DNA of 64,000 bases, from contig NZ_LR743509.1 in assembly GCF_902712875.1 (NCBI RefSeq), positions 806,001 through 870,000 on the forward strand. Direction: 5' to 3'. This document shows, piece by piece, positions 17,672-26,672 of the stretch. Every line of letters begins with the position of its first letter. The first letter of the stretch is position 1. The stretch is from Hyphomicrobium sp. ghe19. Its GTDB lineage: Bacteria > Pseudomonadota > Alphaproteobacteria > Rhizobiales > Hyphomicrobiaceae. A program made the position numbers and the translations under genes. The notes under the pieces are model-generated. The model made no database searches, was not told the DNA's origin, and saw nothing but the letters and a program-made list of their open reading frames with translations.

Positions 17672-17687
17672 GATCGTGCGGCCTTCA

Positions 17688-18827
17688 TCACGTTGTTCCC
17701 GGCGCTCCGGACGTTATGCGCGCGGCGCCAAATCCGGGTAGCGACGGCAGTCCCGGCGAGCGGGCAGCGAGCACTTTGAACCGCGAACCCATTCCATTCG
17801 GTGCGAGCAGCCGGGCGACACCCGTTTCGATCTCGATCGCTCGCGCCGGGTTTGCGGACATCAACCGCGATGCGCGCTCGACGATACCGAGGGAGCCGAG
17901 AAATTCGGCCTGCGTTACCGGGCCATCGAGGACCAAGCCGGCGCGATGCAGGGTCGACGCAAGATCGTAGAAATTGACGTGCACCGTGAGGTCGGCTTCG
18001 CCGGGCGACGTTAAAGGTGATTCATAAGCGTGGCCGCGAACGGCCTGCAGCGTGTCGCCGGCGGCTGGTGTCGTGTGACCGTAGTCGATCATCAGAAACG
18101 CTACGGGTCCGCGCTCGGCGAGCGCTTTCAATGCTTCGGCGAGCTGATCGAGGCGCTGGGACTCGATGACTGTTCCGGGCGGCGCGTTCGGCAGAAGGGC
18201 TTCGAACGCTTCGCGCGGGCAATTCTTGTCGATGCCCGCGAACTGCAATTCACCGGCCTTGTCGAGCGTGACGCCGCGAATGTGCCAGCCGGTGTCCGTC
18301 TTGACCCACTGGGCCACGGGCCACGCATCGAGGAACTCGTTGGCGAAGATGATGGCGGGCGGATTGAACTCGTCCAGCTCACGGCCCCAACTCAACACGC
18401 TGCTGAAGTCGGCGAGGGTGGCGGCTTGGATTTCGGTGAGGGCGTCGCTGCCTTCAACCAGATGCACACGGGCGACGTTTGCAAAGCCCGGCACGATACG
18501 AGCGGCGCGGAGCACGTCGCGCATCATGGTGCCGCGTCCTGGGCCGTATTCGACAAGCGTGACGGGATTGGGCGCGCCGAGCACACCCTGCCAAACGACG
18601 CCGGCCCATACGCCTATCAACTCGCCGAAGACCTGGCTGATGTCGGCTGCGGTGATGAAGTCGCCGGCGGCGCCAAAAACGGGCTGGGTGCGGTAGTAGC
18701 CGTAGTCCACGTCCCAGAGGCAGCGGGACATATAGGTCTGAATCGTCATCGGCCCGTCGCGGCGAATGCTCTCCTTGATCCGCCGGGACAGCGGCGTGTC
18801 GCGACGCAATCCAGTATCTCCGATCAC
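17688..18827 (-). CDS. SAM-dependent methyltransferase, MidA/NDUFAF7 family
   Basis: The protein has 379 residues and belongs to the COG1565 family. Its mitochondrial member NDUFAF7 symmetrically dimethylates an arginine of complex I subunit NDUFS2. The SAM-binding motif VEYGPGRGTMMRDVLRA, the N-terminal GPMTIQTYMSRCLWDVDYGYY and FANEFLDAWPVAQ are all characteristic. I chose the GTG at 18827 because it overlaps the lgt stop as GTGA, which implies coupled translation. The open frame extends much further upstream but only as an antisense-free shadow over lgt. A role in complex I assembly here is inferred from the family. Confidence 0.9.
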   Translation of the reverse strand: MIGDTGLRRDTPLSRRIKESIRRDGPMTIQTYMSRCLWDVDYGYYRTQPVFGAAGDFITAADISQVFGELIGVWAGVVWQGVLGAPNPVTLVEYGPGRGTMMRDVLRAARIVPGFANVARVHLVEGSDALTEIQAATLADFSSVLSWGRELDEFNPPAIIFANEFLDAWPVAQWVKTDTGWHIRGVTLDKAGELQFAGIDKNCPREAFEALLPNAPPGTVIESQRLDQLAEALKALAERGPVAFLMIDYGHTTPAAGDTLQAVRGHAYESPLTSPGEADLTVHVNFYDLASTLHRAGLVLDGPVTQAEFLGSLGIVERASRLMSANPARAIEIETGVARLLAPNGMGSRFKVLAARSPGLPSLPGFGAARITSGAPGTT

Positions 18828-19663
18828 ACGGCTGCCTTTCCGGGAGTGTTCGTCCGGTTCGCGGTCCAGATCATATAGAGGCCGAGCGCCAGCATGGGCA
18901 GGCAATAGACCTGGCCTGCGGTGAAGGGACCGATGTTCAGGATATGACCGACTTCGGGCTCGCGGAAGAATTCGCAGATGGTGCGTGCAATTGCGTACCA
19001 GACGAGCCAAAGGCCGGTGACGAGCCCCGGACGCTTCAATGCAAACAGATGATGGGTTGCGAACCTCAAGATGATGAACATCACGAGGCCTTCGAGCAGA
19101 GCTTCGTAAAGCTGGCTCGGATGGCGCGGAAGTTCTCCGCCATTTGGGAACACCATGCCGACGTAGGCGTCCGTTACGCGGCCCCAATGCTCCGAGTTGA
19201 TGAAATTGGCGGTGCGGCCGAAGAAGATTCCGATGGGCGACGCGGCGCAGCAGAGGTCCATCACGGAACGGGCGCTGACATTATAAACACGCCCGAAGAG
19301 CCAGAGCAGCAATGCAGACGCGATGAACGCGCCGTGGAAGCTCATCCCGCCTTTCCAGACTTTGAAGATCTCGGCCGGGTTCGCGAAGTAGAAGTCGGGG
19401 TCGTAGAGCAGAACCTGCCCGAGGCGGCCGCCGATGATGACCGCTGCCGTCATAAAGAGCAGAAGGTCGTCCACGCGCTCCAGGGTTATCGGGGGCTTGT
19501 CGCCGCGCCAGAGCTTGGGTGTCGAGACCATGCGACGGATATAGAGCCAGCCGAGCAGAAGGCCCGACATGTAGGCCAGGCCATACCATTTGACCGAGAA
19601 GGGGCCGAATTCGATCGCTACCGGATCGATGTCAGGGAAGGTCAGCAGGGCGAGGGGTGTCAT
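18824..19663 (-). CDS. lgt: Prolipoprotein diacylglyceryl transferase
   Basis: The enzyme moves diacylglycerol from phosphatidylglycerol to the lipobox cysteine of prolipoproteins in the inner membrane. The protein has 279 residues, several membrane helices and the family signature GRTANFINSE. The ATG at 19663 has GGAG five bases upstream; an ATG six codons earlier has none. It heads the lgt - midA - pgeF operon and would process the lipoproteins encoded at 15615 and 35302. Confidence 0.94.
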   Translation of the reverse strand: MTPLALLTFPDIDPVAIEFGPFSVKWYGLAYMSGLLLGWLYIRRMVSTPKLWRGDKPPITLERVDDLLLFMTAAVIIGGRLGQVLLYDPDFYFANPAEIFKVWKGGMSFHGAFIASALLLWLFGRVYNVSARSVMDLCCAASPIGIFFGRTANFINSEHWGRVTDAYVGMVFPNGGELPRHPSQLYEALLEGLVMFIILRFATHHLFALKRPGLVTGLWLVWYAIARTICEFFREPEVGHILNIGPFTAGQVYCLPMLALGLYMIWTANRTNTPGKAAV

Positions 19664-19858
19664 CGGCGCTCCGGTCGGCATTTCGCGATTGGCCGTGTCG
19701 AGGCGCTAAGAAAGCCCCAGTTCCGAGGGTTGTTTGGTAACCCCTGGGCAAAGTCAAGCGGCCATCGTTTGCCCGCGACGGCGGCTCGCCCTGCTCGAGC
19801 TTGCGGCCATGGGCGGCAATCGCCATAACTTATAAACACCCTCAATTCCGAGACCCCA

Positions 19859-20137
19859 ATGACCCAGACAACTAACAGACTCTTCGACGACTTTGCCAAG
19901 CTCATGACGGACGCAGCGGGTGCGGCGGATGGCTTGAAAAAAGAGACGGAAGCGCTTTTTCGCGCTCAGGCCGAAAAGTTCTTGCGCGAAATGAGTGTCG
20001 TGACGCGGGAAGACTTCGAGGCGGTGCGCGAGATGGCCCAGAAAGCGCGCCAGGAAAACGAAGCGCTGGCAGCGCGCGTCTTGGCACTCGAAGCGCAAGT
20101 CGCGCAGCTTTCGCTCCAAGGCACCTCGACCGTCTGA
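19859..20137 (+). CDS. ubiK: UbiK-type accessory factor (BMFP family)
   Basis: The protein has 92 residues. An amphipathic N-terminal helix (TNRLFDDFAKLMTDAAGAA) is followed by a predicted coiled coil to the end (TREDFEAVREMAQKARQENEALAARVLALEAQ). This is the BMFP/UbiK layout, a factor that helps ubiquinone synthesis enzymes at the membrane and forms trimers. It is divergent from lgt with 195 bases between their starts. Confidence 0.88.
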   Translation: MTQTTNRLFDDFAKLMTDAAGAADGLKKETEALFRAQAEKFLREMSVVTREDFEAVREMAQKARQENEALAARVLALEAQVAQLSLQGTSTV

Positions 20138-20447
20138 GGTGTTTCGTTTGATGCCGGGCGTTCGAAACCGAGCGTTCTCTCCACGTTCGAAACGCGACGC
20201 TTGAAGCATCCACAGGTTAAGCGGCTTTTCACCAGCTAACGACGCTGAGCCGCCTTCCTGACCCCGGCGCGCCCGGGCTTTGCCACTTTGATCGTGGACA
20301 AGGTTTGCGCGCCGGTCGGGTCAGCTTGCGACTCGTATGGGCGTCTGGTTTTGTCCGGCGCAGCACTAAGCGGCGCGATTGAATTGAGTGTTTTGCGTCG
20401 TTCGTTAGGCCATCCCGGCGCGCGGCAGACTTGGAGAGCGATATAAA
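20138..20447. other. Intergenic region with a GTTC-N7-GTTC element
   Basis: This 310-base stretch holds no convincing gene. At 20174-20188 it contains GTTC, seven bases, GTTC, the form of the LexA box of many alphaproteobacteria. The word CGTTCGAAAC also occurs twice (20159-20168 and 20184-20193). The element lies about 260 bases before the ybjN-like gene, further than most operators, so its target is uncertain. Confidence 0.35.
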
Positions 20448-20945
20448 ATGGCAGTTGCGGAACAGGGTTCTGACCGCGTTCTCAATCCGATCGATCTCAT
20501 CGAGCAGCTTGCGCAGAGCCACGATTGGCCCTGCGAACGGGCGAGCGATGAAGAGCTGACGCTCATCGTCGCCGGGACGTGGGCTGATTATCACATCTCG
20601 ATCAATTGGCGCGACGATCTCGAAGCTTTGCATCTCGCTTGCGCGTTCGATTTCCGAGTTCCCTCCAACCGTCTGACCGAAATGTATCGCCTGATCGCAC
20701 AGATCAACGAGCAGCTTTGGCTCGGTCATTTCGATCTCTGGACGCAGGAAGGTCTCGTGATGTTCCGTCACGCGCTGCTGCTCAACGGGACAGTTGCGAC
20801 GGTCCGTCAGTGCGAAGCGATGCTGAAGGCGGCGCTCGAAGGCTGCGAGCGCTACTATCAAGCCTTCCAGTTCGTGGTGTGGGCGGGTAAGGAGAGCAAG
20901 GAAGCTCTGGTTTCGACGATGTTCGAGACGCAGGGACAGGCTTAA
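20448..20945 (+). CDS. YbjN domain-containing protein
   Basis: The protein has 165 residues of the YbjN family. These proteins resemble type III secretion chaperones in fold and are proposed regulators of motility and stress responses. Typical features are LIEQLAQSHDWPCERASDEEL, the strand LTLIVAGTWADYHISINWRD, and the long C-terminal helices with LLLNGTVATVRQCEAML. It has no signal peptide. proC starts 49 bases downstream, so they probably share a transcript. Confidence 0.88.
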   Translation: MAVAEQGSDRVLNPIDLIEQLAQSHDWPCERASDEELTLIVAGTWADYHISINWRDDLEALHLACAFDFRVPSNRLTEMYRLIAQINEQLWLGHFDLWTQEGLVMFRHALLLNGTVATVRQCEAMLKAALEGCERYYQAFQFVVWAGKESKEALVSTMFETQGQA

Positions 20946-20994
20946 GCCGGGCGCCATTCTAGGGTTCGGCGTTCTTCGCCGAGGAAATCCCAGA

Positions 20995-21822
20995 ATGTCG
21001 TTGAAATTGAATGGTTCGGTGGTGCTCGCGGGCGCCGGTAAGATGGGCGCCGCCTTGCTCCAAGGCTGGCTCGACCGGGGGCTCGATCCCGCGAGCATTG
21101 TCATCCAGGAGCCTAATCTCTCAGGCGCAGCGCAAGATCTCGCAAACACGCATGGCATCAAGGCGGTCGCTCATCTAGCTCCGCTCGATACGCCACCGGC
21201 CGTCATCGTCGTCGCGGTCAAGCCGCAGGCGATGGACGACGTTTTTCCCGGGCTCGCGAAAATCGCCGGACCGGAGACTGTCGTCGTTTCGATCGCTGCG
21301 GGCAAAACGCTTGCGAGCTTCGAGCGCCATCTTCCACCCGGAAGCGCCGTCGTCCGCGCGATGCCCAATACGCCGGCCGCGATCGGCCGCGGCATTACCG
21401 GCGCCGTCGCGAACGCTCATGCGACAGCGGCACAGAAGCAAGCCTGCGAGAGCCTTCTCGGCGCGGTGGGGCCGGTCGTGTGGGTTGGCGACGAAAGCCT
21501 CATCGATGCGGTAACGGCCGTATCGGGCTCGGGACCGGCTTACGTCTTCCTTCTGGCTGAGGCACTCGCCGAAGCTGGTGTGGCTGCCGGTCTCGATCAG
21601 GCGACGGCTACGCAGCTCGCGCGGGCGACCGTCTCAGGATCGGGCGAATTGCTCAATCAATCTCCGCTCGATGCCGAAACGTTGAGGCGCAACGTGACGT
21701 CGCCCGGCGGCACGACGGCTGCGGCCCTAGCAGTGCTGATGCGAGAGGGCAGCGGTCTCAAGGAACTGATGACGGAAGCGGTGCTCGCCGCAAAAAAGCG
21801 CGGCCGCGAACTGGGACGTTGA
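20995..21822 (+). CDS. proC: Pyrroline-5-carboxylate reductase
   Basis: The enzyme makes proline from pyrroline-5-carboxylate with NAD(P)H. The 275 residues show the Rossmann motif GAGKMGAALLQGW. RAMPNTPAAIGRGITG and the C-terminal signature VTSPGGTTAAALAVL are also present. It has full family length. It ends an apparent ybjN - proC pair, and 250 bases of non-coding sequence separate it from the convergent histidine kinase gene. Confidence 0.95.
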   Translation: MSLKLNGSVVLAGAGKMGAALLQGWLDRGLDPASIVIQEPNLSGAAQDLANTHGIKAVAHLAPLDTPPAVIVVAVKPQAMDDVFPGLAKIAGPETVVVSIAAGKTLASFERHLPPGSAVVRAMPNTPAAIGRGITGAVANAHATAAQKQACESLLGAVGPVVWVGDESLIDAVTAVSGSGPAYVFLLAEALAEAGVAAGLDQATATQLARATVSGSGELLNQSPLDAETLRRNVTSPGGTTAAALAVLMREGSGLKELMTEAVLAAKKRGRELGR

Positions 21823-22075
21823 CCGGGCTGGGAGTCGGTCTCGGTCGCGGTTCGCGGCCACTAAGCGCATCCCGAATGGGCTGCAAGCCCACGGCGCTCG
21901 GGATTGTCGGTACCGGTGACTGCAGGCTTGGAGGACACCTTGCCAAAGTCGACGGGTTTGGCCCCCGGATCCGATGAACCGATAGTGTAACACCATAACA
22001 TAACGGTCAAATCACAAAGGCGTGTGATTAACGCCTAGCGCATTCAAAACAAAGAGATATTCCTGGGATTTTTTC

Positions 22076-23488
22076 CTATTTCGGCAGGGAAATAATCGCG
22101 CGAAGACCGCCCATAGAACTTTCGCCGAGAGCGACTTCGCCGCCGTGGCTCTTGGCGATATCGCGGGCGATCACAAGGCCAAGTCCGCTGTTGCCTTCGT
22201 CCTGATTGCGAGCGTGGTCGAGACGGTAGAACGGACGGAAGACGTTCTCGCGTTCTTCCTCGGGGATGCCGGGGCCGTCGTCGTCGACCTCGATGCGCAC
22301 CCAGCGGCCTTCAGGTGCGACGCGGATGATGATGCGGTCGCCGAAACGCGCGGCGTTCGTCACGAGGTTCATGATCGCGCGCTTCAGGGCCTGCCGTTTC
22401 AGCGGCAGGATGATGTCGCCTTTGCTTTTGCGGATTTTGAGATCGATGTTGCAGGCATAGATCGACGCGTCGTCGACGATTTCCTCAAGCAGCTCTTTGA
22501 GATTCGTCGGCTTGGCTTCCTCGCCGCCGTCGCCCTTGGCGAATGCCAGATAATCTTCGAGCATGTGCTGCATCTCGTCGACGTCGCTCGAGAGTGCGCG
22601 CGTCTCCGGCGTATCGTCGAGCAGAGCCAGTTCGAGCTTGAAACGCGTCAGAACCGTTCGCAAATCGTGGCTGACGCCGGCGAGCATCGTGGTGCGCTGT
22701 TCGACGTGCTGCTTGATGCGGTCGCGCATTTGCAGAAAGGCGAGGGCGGCTTGGCGGACTTCGCGCGCGCCGCGCGGTCTGAAGTCATCCGGGATGCCGC
22801 GGCCTTTGCCGAAGGCGTCGGCAGCATCGGCGAGCCGCAGAATTGGCCTGATCTGATTGCGCAGAAACAGAATAGCGACGGTCAGCAGGATGACGGAAGA
22901 GCCGACCATCCAAAGCAGAAAGATATGCGAGTTCGACGCGTAAGTCTGGCTGCGGGTCGCGACGAACCGCAGAATGGCATCGTCGAGCTTGACGCGGATT
23001 TCGACGTTTTGATCGCCGACGGTGTTGATCCAGAACGGCAGCTGCACGTGCTTGCGCAACTCATTGGAGAGCGCGCGGTCGAGCAGCCGGAAGAACGGCT
23101 TCGGCCCAGGCGGGGGAAGATCGCCGTTCGGAAGAACCTCCATCGCCAAGTTGAGGCGATCGCGCGCGAGATCGATGATTTTTTGGGGGCCGTCCGACTT
23201 CGGGAGATCCTCATAGACCTCGATCAGCGCCGCGATGTCACGAGCGGTCGCTTCCGACAGGCGGCGCGTCACGGCCTGCCAATGGCGTTCCATGAATGCG
23301 AACGCAATGACGCCTTCGAGGACGACGATCGGTGTGATGATGATCAGCAGCGCCCGGGCATAGAGGCCCTTCGGGAGCATTTCGGCGCCGATGTTGAGCA
23401 GTCCCACGACATAAGGGTGCTCGCGGAAACGACGATACCGCGAGGCGTTGCTTCCGGCATCCGGTGTCGTTTCGGGCACAACAGCCAT
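22076..23488 (-). CDS. Sensor histidine kinase, EnvZ/RstB type
   Basis: The protein has 470 residues. Membrane helices at about 44-66 and 189-209 enclose a periplasmic sensor region. A HAMP linker follows (about 211-265), then the phospho-acceptor His274 in GVSHDLRTVL. The ATP-binding domain has N-box Asn374 and Asn378 and the glycine boxes DDGPGIP and SGLGLVIA. It starts 70 bases after the response regulator gene on the same strand and is surely its cognate kinase. The signal is unknown. Confidence 0.93.
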   Translation of the reverse strand: MAVVPETTPDAGSNASRYRRFREHPYVVGLLNIGAEMLPKGLYARALLIIITPIVVLEGVIAFAFMERHWQAVTRRLSEATARDIAALIEVYEDLPKSDGPQKIIDLARDRLNLAMEVLPNGDLPPPGPKPFFRLLDRALSNELRKHVQLPFWINTVGDQNVEIRVKLDDAILRFVATRSQTYASNSHIFLLWMVGSSVILLTVAILFLRNQIRPILRLADAADAFGKGRGIPDDFRPRGAREVRQAALAFLQMRDRIKQHVEQRTTMLAGVSHDLRTVLTRFKLELALLDDTPETRALSSDVDEMQHMLEDYLAFAKGDGGEEAKPTNLKELLEEIVDDASIYACNIDLKIRKSKGDIILPLKRQALKRAIMNLVTNAARFGDRIIIRVAPEGRWVRIEVDDDGPGIPEEERENVFRPFYRLDHARNQDEGNSGLGLVIARDIAKSHGGEVALGESSMGGLRAIISLPK

Positions 23489-23558
23489 TCTTGAATTTTT
23501 CCGGCGTTCGCGTGTCCGGAGGGGAACCCCGTCATCGCGGTCACTTCGTGTCGTGGGC

Positions 23559-24275
23559 TCAATCGGTGTAGAGAATATAGCCCTTGCCTCTTACCGTCTG
23601 CAGGTAGACAGGGTTCGACGGGTCGGCCTCGATCTTGCGTCGCAGGCGATTGATTTGCACATCGATCGCGCGTTCGCTTCCCGTGCTGTCATCGCTCGAG
23701 AGTTCATGACGGGGGACGGCGACGCCAATGCGCTGAGAGAAGAGCCTCAACAGATCCCGCTCGCGCTCGGTGAGCTTGATCGCTTCGTCATCGCGTTTCA
23801 ATTCACCGCGAGCAATGCTGAAAACACAGCCGCCCATGCGAATCTCGTCGCGCGGGGCGGACTGCACCTGACCTCTGCGCAGGATATTGCGAAGGCGGAG
23901 CAGCAACTCGCGAGGATCGAACGGCTTCGAGACGTAATCGTCGACGCCGGCTTCGAGACCCGAAATTCGGTCCTGGGCTTCGGCGAGGGCGGTCAACATG
24001 CAGATCGGGACCGGTCGCGTCAGCTTCAGATCGCGTGCGAGGGAAAGGCCGCTTTCGCCGGGCATCATCACGTCGAGAAGAACGAGATCGAATGCCAAGC
24101 CGCGCATGAACGCGCGGGCTGCCGCGGCGTCGGCTGCTTCGGTCACGCGGAAACCGTTACTCGATAGAAAGCGGCCGAGAAGTCCTCTGATCTTCTGATC
24201 GTCGTCTACGACCAGTATGTGCGGGGCGTTGTCCGCCAAAGGCTCGGCTCGTTCCTGGGCCATCAGGGCTCTCAT
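23559..24275 (-). CDS. OmpR-family response regulator
   Basis: The protein has 238 residues. The receiver domain has the acidic pair VVDDD, the phosphorylation site Asp68 (LVLLDVMMPG) and the lysine of SKPFDP. A winged-helix DNA-binding domain ends in VYLQTVRGKGYIL. The ATG at 24275 overlaps the upstream MarR stop as ATGA; a TTG three codons earlier is less likely. It is the middle gene of a MarR - regulator - kinase chain. Confidence 0.93.
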   Translation of the reverse strand: MRALMAQERAEPLADNAPHILVVDDDQKIRGLLGRFLSSNGFRVTEAADAAAARAFMRGLAFDLVLLDVMMPGESGLSLARDLKLTRPVPICMLTALAEAQDRISGLEAGVDDYVSKPFDPRELLLRLRNILRRGQVQSAPRDEIRMGGCVFSIARGELKRDDEAIKLTERERDLLRLFSQRIGVAVPRHELSSDDSTGSERAIDVQINRLRRKIEADPSNPVYLQTVRGKGYILYTD

Positions 24276-24853
24276 GTGTTGCAATCGGGTGCAGCTTCCG
24301 ACGTGTCAGCGCGCTGACCCTTGATGAGGGTTTCTACCTGGGGCCGGTTTTTCTCAGTGATCATCCCAAAGAGAAAATTTCTCGCAAGAGCATCAGCGCC
24401 AGGGCCGAGGTTCGCGAGCGCCCCCTCGATGCGTTTGGCCTGAATTTGTGTCAGTTTATCGTTCAGCCGCGCGCCCTTGGCTGAGAGGTATAGCCGCCGT
24501 TCGCGCCGATCCTCGTTTCCGGCTTTCTGTATGATGAATCCCTCATCGACCAGCTGCTTGAGCACGCGCGCCAGCGACTGCTTGGTGATTTTCAAAATAT
24601 CCAGCAATTCCGCGACCTTCAGGCCCGGAATGCGATGCACGAAATGCAAAACGCGGTGGTGGGCGCGGCCGAAGCCGTACTGAGCCAGGATTGCATCCGG
24701 GTCGCACGTAAAATCACGATAGGCAAAATAGAAAAGCTCTATGTACCCGATCAGATCGAAGAGCGAAGAAGGCCGGTCATCTGCCGCCTCGGCGGGGGAA
24801 TGCCCAGTTGCGCCAAGGTGTTCGGACGGGCCTTCTGACGTTATGTCAGCCAT
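24272..24853 (-). CDS. MarR-family transcriptional regulator
   Basis: The protein has 193 residues with a MarR winged helix: YGFGRAHHRVLHFVHRIPGLKVAELLDILKIT, KQSLARVLKQLVDEGFIIQ and the wing NEDRRERRLYLSAKGA. The N-terminal 30 residues are an extra acidic segment. It heads a three-gene chain with an OmpR-type regulator and a kinase and is divergent from ilvE. The 196-base gap between it and ilvE could carry an operator for both. The ligand and targets are unknown. Confidence 0.9.
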   Translation of the reverse strand: MADITSEGPSEHLGATGHSPAEAADDRPSSLFDLIGYIELFYFAYRDFTCDPDAILAQYGFGRAHHRVLHFVHRIPGLKVAELLDILKITKQSLARVLKQLVDEGFIIQKAGNEDRRERRLYLSAKGARLNDKLTQIQAKRIEGALANLGPGADALARNFLFGMITEKNRPQVETLIKGQRADTSEAAPDCNT

Positions 24854-25049
24854 GTTGACTTATTGGCCTCGATTGTATTCTGTTGCAAGCCAAAATGCTG
24901 GCTTGTCCCGGCAGGTCTCTGCTTCTGCGCGCGGCGCACTGAAACGCCCGTCCAAGGCGTTTTCAGCCTGCCAAGCCCCCAGTCTCTCGAGACGCCCGAC
25001 AGATCCCGGCACCCGGTAACTACAAAAGCCCAGGAAGGACTTAACTGGC

Positions 25050-25946
25050 ATGGCCGACCTTATCCCCTTTCACGATCGCGACGGGCTCATTTGGATCGAC
25101 GGATCCCTCGTCAACTGGCGCGACGCGAAGGTGCACCTTCTGACGCACGCGCTCCACTATGCGAGCTCTGTGTTCGAGGGCGAACGCGCCTATGGCGGCG
25201 AGATCTTCAAGCTCACCGAGCACAGCGAGCGGCTGGTTGAAAGCGCGCGGATCCTCGATTTCGAAATTCCGTACTCGGTTGCCGAGATCGATCAGGCCTG
25301 CCGCGATGTCGTCGCCGCAAACAAGCTTTCCGACTGCTACGTTCGGCCGATCGCCTGGCGCGGCAGCGAGCAGATGGGCGTCTCAGCGCAGCAGTCGAAG
25401 ATTCATCTCGCGGTCGCGGCGTGGGATTGGGGCTCCTATTTCCCCATGGAGCAGCGCCTCAAGGGCATTCGCATCACCAACGCCGTGTATCGCCGGCCCG
25501 ATCCCGCCTGTGCGCCCTCGAGGGCCAAGGCTGCGGGTCTCTACATGATCTGCACCATCGAGAAGCACCGCGCCGAACGCGCCGGATACTCGGACGCTTT
25601 GATGCTCGATTGGCGCGGCCGCGTCGCCGAATGCACCGGCGCCAACATCTTCTTCGTGAAGGATGGCGTGGTGCATACGCCGGAGGCCGATTGCTTCCTC
25701 AACGGCATTACGCGCCGCACCGTCATCGATCTTGCGAAGGCGCGCGGCATCACCGTCGTCGAACGTGTGATCATGCCGGAAGAGCTCGGCTCATTTTCCG
25801 AGTGCTTCATCACCGGCACGGCGGCGGAAGTCACGCCGGTTTCTGAGATCGGCGAGCACAAATACAAGCCCGGTTCCATCTCCGAAACTCTTCTCAATGA
25901 CTATATGGAACTGGTGAAACCGAAGAAGCGCGTCGCTGCGGAATAG
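25050..25946 (+). CDS. ilvE: Branched-chain amino acid aminotransferase
   Basis: The enzyme transfers amino groups between glutamate and the keto acids of leucine, isoleucine and valine. The protein has 298 residues of the fold-type IV PLP family. THALHYASSVFEGERAYGG is at the N-terminus, the PLP lysine is in PSRAKAAGLYM, and FITGTAAEVTPVSEIGE closes the cofactor site. A GGAAGG site precedes the ATG. It is divergent from the MarR-led regulatory chain. Confidence 0.94.
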   Translation: MADLIPFHDRDGLIWIDGSLVNWRDAKVHLLTHALHYASSVFEGERAYGGEIFKLTEHSERLVESARILDFEIPYSVAEIDQACRDVVAANKLSDCYVRPIAWRGSEQMGVSAQQSKIHLAVAAWDWGSYFPMEQRLKGIRITNAVYRRPDPACAPSRAKAAGLYMICTIEKHRAERAGYSDALMLDWRGRVAECTGANIFFVKDGVVHTPEADCFLNGITRRTVIDLAKARGITVVERVIMPEELGSFSECFITGTAAEVTPVSEIGEHKYKPGSISETLLNDYMELVKPKKRVAAE

Positions 25947-26033
25947 GCGCTTATTACGGTGTTTCCGGCTTGCGCCGAGTCGCGCACAGGGTGATGCTTG
26001 TGCTTTGCGGCTTGAACTTGTCCGGTACTTCAA

Positions 26034-26306
26034 ATGGCGAGAGCATTACTTGTCTTCGCTGTACTGATCACCGCATTTTGCGGTTCGGACGCCGCCTTGG
26101 CTCAGGAGGGCCCAGGCGGCGTGCCCGGTATTCAGCGAGACTGCCAAGTTCTTACGACTTGCAATTTTAAACGTGGCCGAGGCTGGAGGGGATGTTTGTC
26201 ATCCTATTCCTGTCGGCGATGCGAAACTGTCCCCGGACCTTGTGTGGGTGGTGGTTCGAGAAAGCGCATTTGCGGTCAATTGGTTTGCGATTGGGCAGGA
26301 AGCTAG
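26034..26306 (+). CDS. Small secreted protein with eight cysteines
   Basis: The predicted protein has 90 residues. A clear signal peptide (about 1-24, cleavage after ALA) leaves a mature peptide of about 66 residues with eight cysteines. Their order is C-x6-C-x10-C-x6-C-x2-C-x6-C-x9-C-x4-C, counted by eye. The even number suggests four disulfides made in the periplasm. The segment GCLSSYSCRRC resembles short exported proteins I recall from other Rhizobiales, whose function is unknown. There is no strong ribosome binding site. Confidence 0.65.
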   Translation: MARALLVFAVLITAFCGSDAALAQEGPGGVPGIQRDCQVLTTCNFKRGRGWRGCLSSYSCRRCETVPGPCVGGGSRKRICGQLVCDWAGS

Positions 26307-26324
26307 CTGCTTCGAGCTTGTTCG

Positions 26325-26672
26325 TTATCGGCTGGCCGGGCGACTGCTCAGGTCCGGCGCGACAGTGCGCGGGGCCTGCTCGTTGGCAGACGAGTTGCGC
26401 AACATGAGAGGCGCGCAGATGGCAAACAAGAATGCGGCGATGGTGATGAACAGTGCGCCTACTGCCATCGGCGACAGAGAGACCCCTGACCAGTACGCGA
26501 TCAGCTCGACCACTAAACACCAGAAAAGAGCAGGGGCGATCGACGCGATCGCTAGCCCGATGAACCGCGCGGAAGGGCCCCAATCCGCCCTGCGAACGGT
26601 GGTATCGGCGGACGAAATTGCAGCTGTCGTGGCAGATCGCATGGCGGCGAGCTCGACCTTTCGTCGTGTCAT
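26325..26672 (-). CDS. Small membrane protein of unknown function
   Basis: The predicted protein has 115 residues. Two hydrophobic segments (about 37-62, FIGLAIASIAPALFWCLVVE onward, and 69-92, MAVGALFITIAAFLFAICAP) form a two-helix membrane protein with a basic N-terminus. I choose this frame over the overlapping frames because only it has such segments. No family is recognised. The start lies inside an inverted repeat, TTCACT-N7-AGTGAA, which may be an operator. Confidence 0.55.
   Translation of the reverse strand: MTRRKVELAAMRSATTAAISSADTTVRRADWGPSARFIGLAIASIAPALFWCLVVELIAYWSGVSLSPMAVGALFITIAAFLFAICAPLMLRNSSANEQAPRTVAPDLSSRPASR

Noticed and set aside
20229..21161. A 310-codon minus-strand open frame over ybjN and proC
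   Set aside because: Antisense to two recognisable genes; no start signal or motif.
22145..23494. A 449-codon plus-strand open frame over the histidine kinase
   Set aside because: Antisense shadow; kinase H-box, N-box and G-boxes are intact on the minus strand.
24855..24881. TTGACT and TATTCT as an ilvE promoter
   Set aside because: The spacer is only 15 bases and no other evidence supports it.
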